A stretch of DNA of 64,000 nt from Stutzerimonas stutzeri. GTDB lineage: Bacteria; Pseudomonadota; Gammaproteobacteria; Pseudomonadales; Pseudomonadaceae. The stretch covers positions 434,001 to 498,000 of the forward strand of contig NZ_JANGEY010000001.1 in NCBI RefSeq assembly GCF_024451105.1, in the 5' to 3' direction. Shown in pieces: positions 9,560 through 18,880 of the stretch. The position numbers and the translations under genes are program-made. The notes below the pieces were generated by a model. The model was not told the origin of the DNA. It saw nothing but the letters and a program-made list of their open reading frames with translations, and searched no databases. How positions within the stretch are numbered: position 1 is the first letter of the stretch; every line of letters begins with the position of its first letter.

Positions 9560-9652
9560 GGATGACTCTCCTTGGATGATTCGAGCCCGCCGATGCGGGC
9601 ATGTGGCCATTAGAGGACGACGGCGCCGATAAATTCCCGACGACCGGCCTCT

Positions 9653-10294
9653 TCAGGCACGGACGAAGGGATTCTCGCGCATTTCCTCACCCAGCGTAGT
9701 CTGCGGGCCATGACCTGTGATCACGGTCGCGTCTTCGTCGAGGCGGTACAGCCGCTGGCGGATCGAACGCTCGATGGTCGCCTGGTCGCCGCCCCACAGG
9801 TCGGTGCGGCCGATGCCGCGCCGGAACAGGGTGTCGCCGGCGATCAGCAGCTTGGCGTCTTCGAACCAGAAGCTCATCGATCCCGGCGAGTGCCCCGGGG
9901 TGTGCAGCGCCACGCCGCAGCCGCAGGCCAGCTCCTCATCGTCCTGCAGGTAGTGATCGGGGGCCGGCACCGGCGTGTAGGGCACGCCGAACATCCGGCA
10001 CTGCAGCTCCAGGCCGTCCCAGAGGAAACGGTCGGCCTCGTGCAGGTGCAGGGTCGCGCCGGTCTTCTCCTTCAACTGCCCGCTGGCGAGGAAATGGTCG
10101 AGATGGGCATGGGTGTGGACGATGCTGACCACCTTGAGGCCGTGCTTCTCCAGGCGCGTCATGATCAGCTCGGGATCGCCGCCCGGGTCGACGACGATGG
10201 CCTTTTTCGTCACGGGATCGCCGACGATGGTGCAGTTGCACTGCAAGGGACCTACGGGGAAGGTTTCGCGGATCAGCGCGGGCTGGACGGTCAT
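9653..10294 (-). CDS. Metallo-beta-lactamase-fold hydrolase (glyoxalase II-like)
   Basis: 213 residues. Zinc motif THAHLDH at 61-67 (H62, H64, D66, H67), then HTPGHSPGS, AGDTLF and the C-terminal TGHGPQT histidine: a complete binuclear-metal set. Length and pattern fit the short YcbL/GloB-like hydrolases acting on thioesters such as S-lactoylglutathione; real GloB is longer with a C-terminal helical domain. ATG 10294 is preceded by GGAG. The divergent dehydrogenase gene starts 200 bases away. Confidence 0.8.
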   Translation of the reverse strand: MTVQPALIRETFPVGPLQCNCTIVGDPVTKKAIVVDPGGDPELIMTRLEKHGLKVVSIVHTHAHLDHFLASGQLKEKTGATLHLHEADRFLWDGLELQCRMFGVPYTPVPAPDHYLQDDEELACGCGVALHTPGHSPGSMSFWFEDAKLLIAGDTLFRRGIGRTDLWGGDQATIERSIRQRLYRLDEDATVITGHGPQTTLGEEMRENPFVRA

Positions 10295-10495
10295 GGGAGG
10301 ACTCCGAAGCGGCGGATGGCCGCATCTTGGCACAGAGCGCCCCCGCCCAGGAACGCCGCCCGCCGCAGCTCGCCGGCGCCGGACGGGCACACCGGACTCC
10401 CGGCGCGCGGGCTGCCATCGCCCGGTCCTTTCCGCTAGGCTGCGGCGATGATCGCGCGGCAGACGACCGCGCCGCCCCAGCCCAAGGATTGCCCC

Positions 10496-11452
10496 ATGCC
10501 CCGAGCCGTATTCCTCGACCATCCCTCCCTCGACCTCGGCGACCTCGACCTGGCGCCGCTGCGTGCGCTGTTCGCCGAGCTGGTGCTGCACGCGCAGAGC
10601 GCGCCGGAGCAGGTCGCCGAGCGCCTCAGGGGCGCGCAGGTGGCGATCAGCAACAAGGTGAAACTGGACGCCGCCACCTTCGCCGCCTGCCCCGAGCTGA
10701 AGCTGGTGCTGATCGCCGCCACCGGCACCAACAACGTCGATCTGGCCGCTGCGCGCGCCCACGGCGTGACCGTGTGCAATTGCCAGGGCTACGGCACCCC
10801 CTCGGTGGCCCAGCACACCCTGATGCTGCTGCTCGCCCTGGCCACCCGCCTGCCCGACTACCAGGCGGCGGTGCGCGCCGGGCGCTGGCAGCGGGCCAGC
10901 CAGTTCTGCCTGCTGGATTTCCCCATCGTCGAGCTGGAGGGCAAGACCCTCGGCCTGCTCGGCCACGGCGAGCTGGGCAGCGCGGTGGCGCAGCTGGCGC
11001 GCGCCTTCGGCATGCGCGTGCTGCTCGGCCTGCTGCCCGGCCGCCCGGCGCTGGACGGTCGCCTGCCGCTGGACGAGCTGCTGCCGCAGATCGACGCGCT
11101 GACCCTGCACTGCCCGCTGACCGCAGAGACCCGCCACCTGATCGGCGCCCGCGAGATCGCCCTGATGAAGCCGACGGCCTTCCTGATCAACACCGCGCGC
11201 GGCGGCCTGGTCGACGAGCAGGCGCTGGCCGACGCCCTGCGCGCCGGTCAGCTGGGCGGCGCGGCCAGCGACGTGCTCAGCGTCGAGCCGCCCAAGGACG
11301 GCAATCCGCTGCTCGCCGCGGACGTGCCGCGGCTGATCGTCACCCCCCACAGCGCCTGGGGCAGCCGCGAGGCGCGCCAGCGCATCGTCGGCCAGCTGGC
11401 GGAAAACGCCGCGGCGTTCCTCGCCGGCGAACCGATGCGCGTCGTCTCGTAG
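10496..11452 (+). CDS. D-2-hydroxyacid dehydrogenase (glycerate/hydroxypyruvate reductase-like)
   Basis: 318 residues from ATG 10496 (AAGGA upstream). Rossmann motif LGHGELG (about 155-161) and the catalytic triad of the family: R235 in NTARGG, E264 in VEPP, H285 in TPHSAW. Uses NAD(P)H to interconvert 2-ketoacids and D-2-hydroxyacids. The VEPP and HSAWGSREAR patterns resemble glycerate/hydroxypyruvate reductases more than lactate or phosphoglycerate dehydrogenases. No pathway neighbour helps define the substrate. Confidence 0.8.
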   Translation: MPRAVFLDHPSLDLGDLDLAPLRALFAELVLHAQSAPEQVAERLRGAQVAISNKVKLDAATFAACPELKLVLIAATGTNNVDLAAARAHGVTVCNCQGYGTPSVAQHTLMLLLALATRLPDYQAAVRAGRWQRASQFCLLDFPIVELEGKTLGLLGHGELGSAVAQLARAFGMRVLLGLLPGRPALDGRLPLDELLPQIDALTLHCPLTAETRHLIGAREIALMKPTAFLINTARGGLVDEQALADALRAGQLGGAASDVLSVEPPKDGNPLLAADVPRLIVTPHSAWGSREARQRIVGQLAENAAAFLAGEPMRVVS

Positions 11453-11487
11453 GGGCGCCGTGGGCATCCATGGTGCCCACGGCGCCC
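11453..11487 (+). terminator. Hairpin immediately after the dehydrogenase stop
   Basis: A perfect 13-bp stem (GGGCGCCGTGGGC and complement) with a 9-base loop, starting one base after the stop codon. No U tract, so it could be a transcript-stabilising palindrome instead of a true terminator. Confidence 0.5.
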
Positions 11488-11559
11488 ACGGCGGCTTGCG
11501 GATTTGCCAGCCGCCGGGGCTTTGCCTAAGCTGCCCGCCCTTTTGTTCCGGAGGTGTCC

Positions 11560-12558
11560 ATGGATCCGCGTAGCGAAGTGCTGTTGCGTCAGGCCGAACT
11601 GTTCGCCGGCCGCGTGCTGCTCGCCGGCCTGCCGGCCGACGGCCTGCTCGACGAACTGCCCGAGGCGCAGGGCTGGAGCTGGCAGTGGGACGCGCACAGC
11701 GCCATCGCGGCGCGCCATCCGGGGCGCTGCCGGTTCGCCACCGAGGTGCCGGATGCGCCGTTCGGCGGCGCGGTGCTGTTCCTGCCCAAGTCGCGCGAGC
11801 TGACCGACTACCTGCTCGCCGCCCTGGCCGCGCGCCTGCCCGGCGCGCCACTGTGGCTGGTCGGCGAGAAGCGCGCCGGCATCGAGCGCGCCGCCAGGCA
11901 GCTGCAGCCGTTCGGCCGCCCGCGCAAGCTGGACAGCGCGCGGCACTGCCAGCTGTGGCAGGTGACGGTCGACCATGCGCCGGCGGCGCCGCAGCTCGAC
12001 GCCCTCGCCCGCCGCTACCCGCTGGCCACGGCGGACGGCGAGCTGCAGGTGGTCAGCCTGCCCGGGGTGTTCAGCCACGGTCGCCTGGACGTCGGCTCGC
12101 GCCTGCTGCTCGAACACCTCGACGGCCTGCCCGAGGGCGCGGTGCTCGACTTCGGCTGCGGCGCCGGGGTGCTCGGCGCCGCCTTGCTGCGCCGCTACCC
12201 GGCCAGCCGCCTGCACCTGCTCGACGTCGACGCCTTCGCCCTGGCCAGCAGCCGCCTGACCCTGGCGGCCAACGGCCTGGCCGGCGCAGTCATCGCCGGG
12301 CGCGGCATCGCCGATGCGCCGCACGATCTGGCCGCCATCGTCAGCAACCCGCCGTTCCACCAGGGCGTGCACACCGACTACCAGGCCACCGAGCAGCTGC
12401 TGCGCGACGCCGCCCTGCACCTGCGCCCCGGCGGCGAGCTGCGCCTGGTGGCCAACAGCTTCCTCAGGTACGCGCCGCTGATCGAGCAGCACCTCGGCCC
12501 CTGCACGGTGCTGGCCGAGCGCGACGGCTTCCGCATCTATTCGGCGCGCCGACGCTGA
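11560..12558 (+). CDS. rsmC: 16S rRNA (guanine-1207-N2) methyltransferase RsmC
   Basis: 332 residues. RsmC has a degenerate N-terminal and an active C-terminal methyltransferase domain; here the SAM loop [10 protein letters not shown] is at 197-206 and the catalytic NPPF is at 263-266, followed by HQGVHTD. Length equals the family norm. ATG 11560 is used, since GGAGG sits 5 bases before it; an in-frame GTG two codons upstream overlaps the SD. It methylates G1207 of 16S rRNA in the 30S subunit. Confidence 0.92.
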   Translation: MDPRSEVLLRQAELFAGRVLLAGLPADGLLDELPEAQGWSWQWDAHSAIAARHPGRCRFATEVPDAPFGGAVLFLPKSRELTDYLLAALAARLPGAPLWLVGEKRAGIERAARQLQPFGRPRKLDSARHCQLWQVTVDHAPAAPQLDALARRYPLATADGELQVVSLPGVFSHGRLDVGSRLLLEHLDGLPEGAVLDFGCGAGVLGAALLRRYPASRLHLLDVDAFALASSRLTLAANGLAGAVIAGRGIADAPHDLAAIVSNPPFHQGVHTDYQATEQLLRDAALHLRPGGELRLVANSFLRYAPLIEQHLGPCTVLAERDGFRIYSARRR

Positions 12559-12567
12559 GCCCGTGAT

Positions 12568-12627
12568 GGTGCGCACGGCGCACCCTACGGAAGCGCCGGA
12601 CCCGGCGTAGGGTGCGCCATGCGCACC
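12568..12627. repeat. Interspersed palindromic repeat with GTAGGGTGCGCC ends
   Basis: Two 22-base arms (12568-12589 and 12606-12627) complementary except at one position, separated by 16 bases. It starts 9 bases after the rsmC stop. The GTAGGGTG core recurs at 15342-15460 and 24505-24587, always intergenic and next to a stop codon, which suggests a REP-like family. Confidence 0.65.
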
Positions 12628-12672
12628 GGCACCCCGCCGATGCCTTGCCTCTCGCGCCGCCCTTGGGCACAA

Positions 12673-12759
12673 TGCGCGCCGTCCTGAGGGAGTAGTCCGC
12701 CGCCGAGCGCTTCGGCGGCGTGCGCGTCAACACACTTGGTCCGCAGACCATGGCGCGCA
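12673..12759 (+). promoter_or_regulatory. yybP-ykoY (Mn2+) riboswitch aptamer
   Basis: Shows the conserved parts of the yybP-ykoY family: GAGGGAGTAG (12686-12695), a closed hairpin (12698-12706 with 12712-12720), the GTCAACACACTTGG strand and CCATGGCGCGCA. The ends TGCGCGCC (12673-12680) and GGCGCGCA (12752-12759) pair perfectly as P1. It lies upstream of a GDT1/UPF0016 gene, a known genetic partner of this riboswitch. Known role: Mn2+ binding turns on expression of Mn efflux. Confidence 0.85.
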
Positions 12760-12801
12760 CAACCGGCACCGGCCAGCCCGGCGCCACGGTTCGACAAGAC
12801 T

Positions 12802-12866
12802 CATGACACTCACAGCCGACCCGGGGCGGGCAGGCCGTGCGTGTCATGCCGTCGTTGTCCCGCCCC
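12802..12866 (+). promoter_or_regulatory. Probable riboswitch expression platform with interleaved helices
   Basis: Arm A 12802-12809 (CATGACAC) pairs perfectly with A' 12841-12848; arm B 12823-12830 (GGGGCGGG) pairs perfectly with B' 12859-12866. The order A-B-A'-B' means that both helices cannot form as nested stems. B' ends 13 bases before the ATG, so B-B' formation would crowd the ribosome-binding region. The switching role is inferred. Confidence 0.55.
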
Positions 12867-12879
12867 TCTGGAATCTCCG

Positions 12880-13476
12880 ATGGAAGCCCTGCAATCGCTG
12901 TTCGTCCCCACCGGCCTGGTGGCCCTCGCCGAGATCGGCGACAAGACCCAGCTGCTCGCCCTGCTGCTCGCCGCCCGGTTCCGCCGGCCCTGGCCGATCA
13001 TCTGGGGCATCCTGGTCGCCACCGTCGCCAACCACTTCGCCGCCGGCGCCGTGGGCAAGTGGGTCGCCTCGTTCTTCAGCGAAGCCGCGCTGAGCTGGAT
13101 CCTCGCCGTCTCCTTCCTCGCCGTCGCCGCCTGGATGCTGGTGCCGGACCAGATCGACGAGGAAGAGGAAGCCTCGCACTTCAAGCGCTACGGGCCGTTC
13201 CTCACCACCCTGATCGCCTTCTTCATCGCCGAGATGGGCGACAAGACGCAGATCGCCACGGTGATGCTGGCCGCGCAGTACGAGTACTTCTGGCTGGTGG
13301 TCGCCGGCACCACCCTGGGCATGCTGATCGCCAACGTGCCGGTGGTGCTGGCCGCGCACTTCTCCGCCGACAAGCTGCCGATGACCCTGATCCACCGCAT
13401 CTCCGCGCTGTGCTTCGTCGCCCTGGCCGGCTACGCCGCCTGGAACGCCGCGACGCTGAGCGGCTGGCTGGGCTGA
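12880..13476 (+). CDS. TMEM165/GDT1 (UPF0016) family manganese exporter
   Basis: 198 residues, six membrane segments in two homologous halves, each with the family signature: EIGDKTQ (residues about 18-24) and EMGDKTQ (about 120-126). An acidic loop (DQIDEEEEAS) joins the halves. GDT1 proteins move Mn2+ or Ca2+ out of the cytoplasm, and the upstream yybP-ykoY riboswitch points to Mn2+. ATG 12880 is the start of homologous sequence; only a weak SD (GGA) is visible, in line with translational control by the leader. Confidence 0.88.
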   Translation: MEALQSLFVPTGLVALAEIGDKTQLLALLLAARFRRPWPIIWGILVATVANHFAAGAVGKWVASFFSEAALSWILAVSFLAVAAWMLVPDQIDEEEEASHFKRYGPFLTTLIAFFIAEMGDKTQIATVMLAAQYEYFWLVVAGTTLGMLIANVPVVLAAHFSADKLPMTLIHRISALCFVALAGYAAWNAATLSGWLG

Positions 13477-13480
13477 CGAA

Positions 13481-13518
13481 GCGGCCAGCCCGGGCATGCC
13501 CCTGTCCGGGCTGGCCGC
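13481..13518 (+). terminator. Terminator-like hairpin after the Mn exporter
   Basis: A perfect 13-bp stem (GCGGCCAGCCCGG and complement) with a 12-base loop beginning 5 bases after the stop codon. No clear U tract follows. Confidence 0.6.
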
Positions 13519-13605
13519 CCGGGTCTTCCACCTCCGTCCCATAGCCGAACCCCGACGAACGGCTTACCCTCAGGATCTCTGGGGGAAATACAACGGAGAA
13601 CAAGC

Positions 13606-15345
13606 ATGTCCCGGCTCGCGCGCATCCCGCTGTTCACCGCCTGGCGCCAGGCCCTGCAGGCCGGCTACGGTCGCCAGGCCTTGCGCGGCGACCTGCTCGC
13701 CGGCCTCACCGTCGGCATCATCGCCATCCCGCTGGCCATGGCGCTGGCCATCGCGGTCGGCGCGCCGCCGCAGCACGGCCTCTACACCGTGCTGATCGCC
13801 GCGCCGCTGATCGCCCTGACCGGCGGCTCGCGCTTCAACATCTCCGGCCCCACCGCGGCCTTCGTGGTGATCCTCCTGCCGATCGTCCAGCAGCACGGCC
13901 TGTCCGGCCTGCTGCTGTGCACGATGCTCGCCGGGGCGATCCTGGTCGCCCTCGGCCTGCTCAAGGCCGGCCGGCTGATCCAGTTCGTGCCCTACCCGGT
14001 GACCCTCGGCTTCACCGCCGGCATCGGCATCGTCATCGCCGGGCTGCAGCTCAAGGACGCCCTCGGCCTGACGGTGACCGGCAGCGCCACGCACTTCCCC
14101 GAGCAGATGTACGACCTGGCGCTGGCCCTGCCGACCGCCCACCTGGGCGATGCGCTGGTCGCCGCCGCCACCCTCGGCGTGCTGATCGCCTGGCCGCGGC
14201 TGGTGCCGAAGGTGCCCGGGCATCTGGCGGCGCTGGCGGTCGGCACCCTGCTCGGCCTGCTGCTGGAGTTCGGCGGCCTGGCGGTGGCCACCCTCGGCGA
14301 GCGCTTCAGCTACACGGTCGACGGCGTCAGCCAGCCGGGCATCCCGCCCTACCTGCCGGACTTCGCGCTGCCCTGGCTGCTGCCGGAGGCCACGCCGCTG
14401 AGTCTGGCGCTGATCCGCGAACTGCTCGCTCCGGCGATGGCCATCGCCATGCTCGGCGCCATCGAGTCGCTGCTCTGCGCGGTGGTCGCCGACGGCATGA
14501 GCGGCAGCAAGCACGATCCCAACGGCGAGCTGATCGGCCAGGGCCTCGGCAACCTGATCGCCCCGCTGTTCGGCGGCATCACCGCCACCGCGGCGATCGC
14601 CCGCACCGCCGCCAGCGTGCGCGCCGGCGCCTTCTCGCCGCTGGCGGCGCTCGTCCATGCCGGCGTGGTGCTGGCCGCCATGCTGCTGCTCGCGCCGCTG
14701 TTCAGCTACCTGCCGATGGCCGCGCTGGCCGCGCTGCTGCTGATGGTGGCGTGGAACATGGCCGAGGCGCCGCACGTGGTGCACACCCTGCGCATCGCCC
14801 CGCGCAGCGACGTGCTGGTGCTGCTCACCTGCCTGGTGCTGACCGTGGCCTTCGACATGGTGCTGGCGGTGGGCGCCGGCCTGCTGCTGGCCGCCGGCCT
14901 GTTCATCCGCCAGATGAGTGCGCTGACCGACGCCGCACCGCTGCCGCGCCAGTTCCACCAGGCCCTCGGCGACCTGCCCGAACACGTCGCCGCCTATGCG
15001 ATCCGCGGCCCGCTGTTCTTCGGCGCGGCGGAGAAGGCGCTGAACACCCTGCGCCGCTTCACCCCGGAGGTGAAGGTGGTGATCGTCGATCTGAGCGCGG
15101 TGCCGCTGCTCGACATGACCGCGCTGGCGTCGCTGGAAACCGTGCTGCGCGACTACCGCCAGCACAGCGTGGGCCTGATCCTCAGCGGCACCAGCTCGCG
15201 GGTGCGCCTGCAGCTGCGCCGCGCCGGCATCCACCGCAGCCAGCAGCGGCTGGCCTATGTGCGCGATCTGGGGCAGGCACGCGGCAAGGCGCTGAGGTGG
15301 CTGGAGGAGAGGGGGGAAGCGGCCGTTGCCAGCGAGTCCGCGTAG
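13606..15345 (+). CDS. dauA: SulP-family C4-dicarboxylate/anion transporter, DauA-like
   Basis: 579 residues. N-terminal SulP domain of about 12-14 membrane segments with the signature IISGPTAAF-type stretch (FNISGPTAAFVV near residue 80) and a cytoplasmic C-terminal STAS domain (about 450-560) containing VVIVDLSAVPLLDMTA. E. coli DauA, similar in length, takes up succinate at acidic pH; sulfate or bicarbonate are other SulP substrates, so the exact ligand is inferred. SD GGAG before ATG 13606. Its TAG stop lies within the first bases of an intergenic palindromic repeat. Confidence 0.82.
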   Translation: MSRLARIPLFTAWRQALQAGYGRQALRGDLLAGLTVGIIAIPLAMALAIAVGAPPQHGLYTVLIAAPLIALTGGSRFNISGPTAAFVVILLPIVQQHGLSGLLLCTMLAGAILVALGLLKAGRLIQFVPYPVTLGFTAGIGIVIAGLQLKDALGLTVTGSATHFPEQMYDLALALPTAHLGDALVAAATLGVLIAWPRLVPKVPGHLAALAVGTLLGLLLEFGGLAVATLGERFSYTVDGVSQPGIPPYLPDFALPWLLPEATPLSLALIRELLAPAMAIAMLGAIESLLCAVVADGMSGSKHDPNGELIGQGLGNLIAPLFGGITATAAIARTAASVRAGAFSPLAALVHAGVVLAAMLLLAPLFSYLPMAALAALLLMVAWNMAEAPHVVHTLRIAPRSDVLVLLTCLVLTVAFDMVLAVGAGLLLAAGLFIRQMSALTDAAPLPRQFHQALGDLPEHVAAYAIRGPLFFGAAEKALNTLRRFTPEVKVVIVDLSAVPLLDMTALASLETVLRDYRQHSVGLILSGTSSRVRLQLRRAGIHRSQQRLAYVRDLGQARGKALRWLEERGEAAVASESA

Positions 15346-15460
15346 GGTGGATTAGGCCGCAGGCCGTAATCCACCGACCAGGCCGCAGGCCTGGCATTGC
15401 CATGCGCGACCTCGCGGTCGCGATGGTGGGTTACGCCGCTGCGCGGCTCACCCACCCTAC
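15342..15460. repeat. Compound palindromic intergenic repeat (GTAGGGTGG ... CCACCCTAC)
   Basis: Outer arms GTAGGGTGG and CCACCCTAC enclose two inner palindromes (GTGGATTA...TAATCCAC and GTGGGTTACGCC...GGCTCACCCAC). It fills the gap between convergent dauA and hpt and provides the dauA stop codon. It shares its ends with the repeats at 12568 and 24505. Confidence 0.65.
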
Positions 15461-15468
15461 CAAAGGCC

Positions 15469-16023
15469 TCACATGCCCTTGACGGCATAGATCCCTGGCG
15501 CGTTGCGCCAGTAGCCCTTGTAGTCCATGCCGTAGCCGAAGATGTAGCGGTCGATGCAGGGCAGGCCGACGTAGTCGGCGCGCATCTCCGGGGTCTTGCG
15601 GTCGTGGTCCTTGTCGATCAGCACCGCGGTGTGCACCGAGCTGGCGCCGGCGTGCCGGCAGTAGTCGACGATGGCGGCCAGGGTGTGGCCCTCGTCGAAG
15701 ATGTCGTCGACGATCAGCACGTCGCGGTCGACCAGCGACACCTCCGGCTTGGCCTTCCAGAACAGCTCGCCGCCGCTGGTCTCGCCGCGGTAGCGGGTGG
15801 CGTGCAGGTAGGAGACTTCCAGCGGGAAATTCAGCAGCGGCAGCAGCTTGCCGGCGAAGATCAGTCCGCCGTTCATCACGCAGAATACCAGCGGGTCGCG
15901 CTCGGCAAGGTCGGCGCCGATCCGCTCGGCCATCCGCGCGATGGCGGCGTCCAGCTGGTCGGCGGTATACAGGCAGTCGGCTTCCGCCATCACCTGGCGG
16001 ATGTGGGCGAGATCGACGGACAT
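15469..16023 (-). CDS. hpt: Hypoxanthine-guanine phosphoribosyltransferase
   Basis: 184 residues. PRPP-binding motif [13 protein letters not shown] (acidic pair DD), type I PRTase core, and C-terminal [15 protein letters not shown] purine hood. Salvages hypoxanthine and guanine to IMP and GMP in the cytosol. ATG 16023 is preceded by GGAG. Divergent from upp with a shared 145-base regulatory gap; the same hpt/upp/uraA neighbourhood occurs in P. aeruginosa. Confidence 0.92.
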   Translation of the reverse strand: MSVDLAHIRQVMAEADCLYTADQLDAAIARMAERIGADLAERDPLVFCVMNGGLIFAGKLLPLLNFPLEVSYLHATRYRGETSGGELFWKAKPEVSLVDRDVLIVDDIFDEGHTLAAIVDYCRHAGASSVHTAVLIDKDHDRKTPEMRADYVGLPCIDRYIFGYGMDYKGYWRNAPGIYAVKGM

Positions 16024-16168
16024 GACAGGTCTCCGGAGGTGGGCCCGGCTGGGCAAAGGGGCGAAAGGTACCGAGCAGCCGGCCGTCCGGCAAGCGCCAC
16101 TCGGCCGCACGGCGGCGAATGCTTTACTCTATGCCACCGTCCCATTTTCCCGCCGGAGAACCCAGGCC

Positions 16169-16807
16169 ATGCCCGTGCACGAAATTCGCCACCCGCTGAT
16201 CCGCCACAAGCTCGGCCTGATGCGCCGCGCCGACATCAGCACGAAGAATTTCCGCGAGCTGGCCCAGGAGCTGGGCGCCCTGCTCACCTACGAGGCCACC
16301 CAGGACCTGCCGCTGGAGGACGAGCACATCGAGGGCTGGTGCGGCACGGTCAAGGTCGAGCGCATCGCCGGCAAGAAGATCACCGTGGTGCCGATCCTGC
16401 GCGCCGGCATCGGCATGCTCGACGGCGTGCTCAGCCTGATCCCCAGCGCCAAGGTCAGCGTCATCGGCCTGGCGCGCAACGAGGAGACCCTCGAGGCGCA
16501 CACCTACCTGGAGAAGCTGGTGCCGGAGATCGACCGCCGCCTGGCGATGATCGTCGATCCGATGCTGGCCACCGGCGGCTCGCTGATCGCCACCATCGAC
16601 ATGCTCAAGCAGGCCGGCTGCAAGGAGATCCGCGCCCTGGTGCTGGTCGCCGCGCCCGAGGGCATCAAAGCGGTGGCGGCCGCCCACCCGGAGGTGCGCA
16701 TCTACACCGCCTCGATCGACGAGCGCCTCAACGAGCACGGCTACATCATCCCCGGCCTCGGCGACGCCGGCGACAAGATCTTCGGCACCCGCCAGAAGGA
16801 CGCCTGA
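16169..16807 (+). CDS. upp: Uracil phosphoribosyltransferase
   Basis: 212 residues, nearly the E. coli length (208). The PRPP loop [12 protein letters not shown] and the C-terminal uracil-binding [16 protein letters not shown] are intact. Makes UMP from uracil and PRPP. First gene of upp-uraA-VC0807; uraA begins two bases after the stop. Confidence 0.95.
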   Translation: MPVHEIRHPLIRHKLGLMRRADISTKNFRELAQELGALLTYEATQDLPLEDEHIEGWCGTVKVERIAGKKITVVPILRAGIGMLDGVLSLIPSAKVSVIGLARNEETLEAHTYLEKLVPEIDRRLAMIVDPMLATGGSLIATIDMLKQAGCKEIRALVLVAAPEGIKAVAAAHPEVRIYTASIDERLNEHGYIIPGLGDAGDKIFGTRQKDA

Positions 16808-16809
16808 AC

Positions 16810-18096
16810 ATGGCCACCCCGCCCATCGCGCCGGCGGCCGAACCGGCCTGGCGCCAGGCGCTGGCCGGCGCGCAGATGCTCTTCGTGGCCTTCGGCGCGC
16901 TGGTGCTGATGCCGCTGATCACCGGCCTGGATCCCAACGTCGCGCTGTTCACCGCCGGCGCCGGCACCCTGCTGTTCCACCTCGTCACCGGCGGCCAGGT
17001 GCCGGTGTTCCTCGCCTCCAGCTTCGCCTTCATCGCGCCGATCCTCGCCGCCAAGGGCGAGTTCGGCCTGCCGGCGGCCATGGGCGGGCTGGTCGCCGCC
17101 GGAGTGATGTACATGCTGCTGGCCGGCGCGGTGCGCCTCAGGGGCACCGGCTTCATCGACCGCCTGCTGCCGCCGGTGGTGATCGGCCCGGTGATCATGG
17201 CCATCGGCCTGGGCCTGGCGCCGGTGGCGGCGAACATGGCGATGGGCAAGAGCGGCGACGGCAGCCTCGAGCTGGTGCCCTACGCCACCGCGCTGTGGAT
17301 CTCCCTGCCGGCGCTGGCCACCACGCTGATCGTCGCGGTGCTCGGCCGCGGCCTGCTGCGACTGATCCCGATCCTGTTCGGCGTCGCGGTCGGCTACCTG
17401 ATGGCCTTCCTGCTCGGCGCGGTCGACAGCGCCGGCATCGCCGCGGCGCCCTGGCTGGCGATGCCGGCCTTCGTCGCCCCGGAGCTGCACTGGGGCGCCA
17501 TCCTGTTCATGCTGCCGGTGGCCATCGCCCCGGCCATCGAGCACATCGGCGACGTGCTGGCGATCGGCAGCGTGACCGGCAAGAACTACCTGAAGAAGCC
17601 CGGCCTGCACCGCACCCTGCTCGGCGACGGCCTGGCCACCAGCGGCGCCGCGCTGCTCGGCGGGCCGCCCAACACCACCTACTCGGAGGTGACCGGCGCG
17701 GTGATGCTGACCCGCAACTTCAACCCGCGGATCATGCTGTGGGCGGCGCTGATCGCCATGGCGCTGGCCTTCGTCGGCAAGTTCGGCGCGGCGCTGCAGA
17801 GCATCCCGGTGCCGGTGATGGGCGGTATCCTCTGCCTGCTGTTCGGCTCGATCGCGGTGGTCGGCATGAACACCCTGATCCGCAACCAGATCGACCTGTC
17901 CGAGCCGCGCAACCTGGTGATCGTCGCGGTGACCCTGGTATTCGGCATCGGCGGCATGGTGATCGGCGACAGCGGCATGGGCCTCAAGGGCATCTCGCTG
18001 TGCGGCATCGTCGCGATTCTTCTCAACCTGCTGCTGCCCGGCGCCGCCGGCTGGCACATCAAGGCCCTCGATGGACAAGACGCAAAGCATGACTGA
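16810..18096 (+). CDS. uraA: Uracil:H+ symporter
   Basis: 428 residues, nucleobase-ascorbate (NCS2) fold with about 14 membrane segments. Diagnostic stretches: PVFLASSFAFIAPI in TM3, AIEHIGDVLAIGSVTGK in TM8 (Glu that binds uracil) and GGPPNTTYSEVTGAV in TM10. Two bases separate it from upp, so uptake and phosphoribosylation of uracil are co-expressed. It overlaps the next gene by 8 or 26 bases depending on that start. Confidence 0.93.
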   Translation: MATPPIAPAAEPAWRQALAGAQMLFVAFGALVLMPLITGLDPNVALFTAGAGTLLFHLVTGGQVPVFLASSFAFIAPILAAKGEFGLPAAMGGLVAAGVMYMLLAGAVRLRGTGFIDRLLPPVVIGPVIMAIGLGLAPVAANMAMGKSGDGSLELVPYATALWISLPALATTLIVAVLGRGLLRLIPILFGVAVGYLMAFLLGAVDSAGIAAAPWLAMPAFVAPELHWGAILFMLPVAIAPAIEHIGDVLAIGSVTGKNYLKKPGLHRTLLGDGLATSGAALLGGPPNTTYSEVTGAVMLTRNFNPRIMLWAALIAMALAFVGKFGAALQSIPVPVMGGILCLLFGSIAVVGMNTLIRNQIDLSEPRNLVIVAVTLVFGIGGMVIGDSGMGLKGISLCGIVAILLNLLLPGAAGWHIKALDGQDAKHD

Positions 18097-18802
18097 CGCA
18101 AGCCGCCCCACCCACAAGCCGCGCCCGCTGATCGACCTGCTGGTGAGCATCCTGCTGCCCTCGGCGGTGCTGATGAAGCTGAGCAGCCCCGAGCGCCTCG
18201 GCGCCGACGGTGCGCTGATCCTCGCCCTGGCCTTCCCGCTCGGCTGGGGCGCCTTCGAGCTGCTGCGCTACCGCAAGTTCAACTTCATCGCCCTGCTCGG
18301 CCTGGTCAGCGTGCTGCTCACCGGCGGCATCGGCCTGCTGCAGCTGGACAGCCAGTGGCTGGCGGTCAAGGAGGCGACCATCCCGGGCATCATCGGCCTG
18401 GCCGTGCTGTTCTCCGCGCGCACCCGCAAGCCGCTGATCCACAGCCTGCTGTACAACGACAAGGTGCTCGACGTGGCGCGCATCAGGCAGCAGCTCGAGG
18501 AGCGCGGGCACAGCGCGCTGTTCGAGCGGCGCCTGCTCAACGCCACCTACTTCCTCAGCGCCACCTTCTTCTTCTCGGCGACGATGAACTACATCCTCGC
18601 CCGCTGGCTGGTCACCAGCCCGGCCGGCAGCGAGGCGTTCAACGCCGAGCTGGCGAAGATGAACCTGCTCAGCTACCCGATGATCGCCATTCCCTCGATG
18701 CTGATGATGCTGGCGATCTTCTACTACCTGTGGCGCACCATCCACGACCTGACCGGGCTGGGCCTCGAGGAGATCATGGCGCAGCAGCATCGCGACAAGT
18801 GA
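18071..18802 (+). CDS. VC0807-like inner-membrane protein
   Basis: 243 residues with five to six hydrophobic segments, resembling the VC0807 family (related to septation protein A-like membrane proteins) of unknown role. A second ATG at 18089 would give 237 residues and an 8-base overlap with uraA; the ATG at 18071 has AAGG upstream. Co-transcription with upp-uraA is likely and a hairpin ends the unit 10 bases later, but a function in nucleobase transport is not shown. Confidence 0.75.
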   Translation: MDKTQSMTDASRPTHKPRPLIDLLVSILLPSAVLMKLSSPERLGADGALILALAFPLGWGAFELLRYRKFNFIALLGLVSVLLTGGIGLLQLDSQWLAVKEATIPGIIGLAVLFSARTRKPLIHSLLYNDKVLDVARIRQQLEERGHSALFERRLLNATYFLSATFFFSATMNYILARWLVTSPAGSEAFNAELAKMNLLSYPMIAIPSMLMMLAIFYYLWRTIHDLTGLGLEEIMAQQHRDK

Positions 18803-18812
18803 CAAAGTGACC

Positions 18813-18837
18813 GAGCGGCGCCCATTCGGCGCCGCTC
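18813..18837 (+). terminator. Terminator of the upp-uraA operon
   Basis: A perfect 10-bp stem GAGCGGCGCC with loop CATTC, 10 bases after the stop of the last operon gene. Only CTCTCG follows, so the U run is poor. Confidence 0.55.
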
Positions 18838-18880
18838 TCGCATAGAATGCGCGGCCGTTTTTCCCGGAGCCGCGTATCCC

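Noticed and set aside
12645-12673. TTGCCT-17-CACAAT promoter before the Mn riboswitch
   Set aside because: Its start site would lie near 12680 and leave the 5' strand of the P1 helix (12673-12680) untranscribed, so it conflicts with the aptamer.
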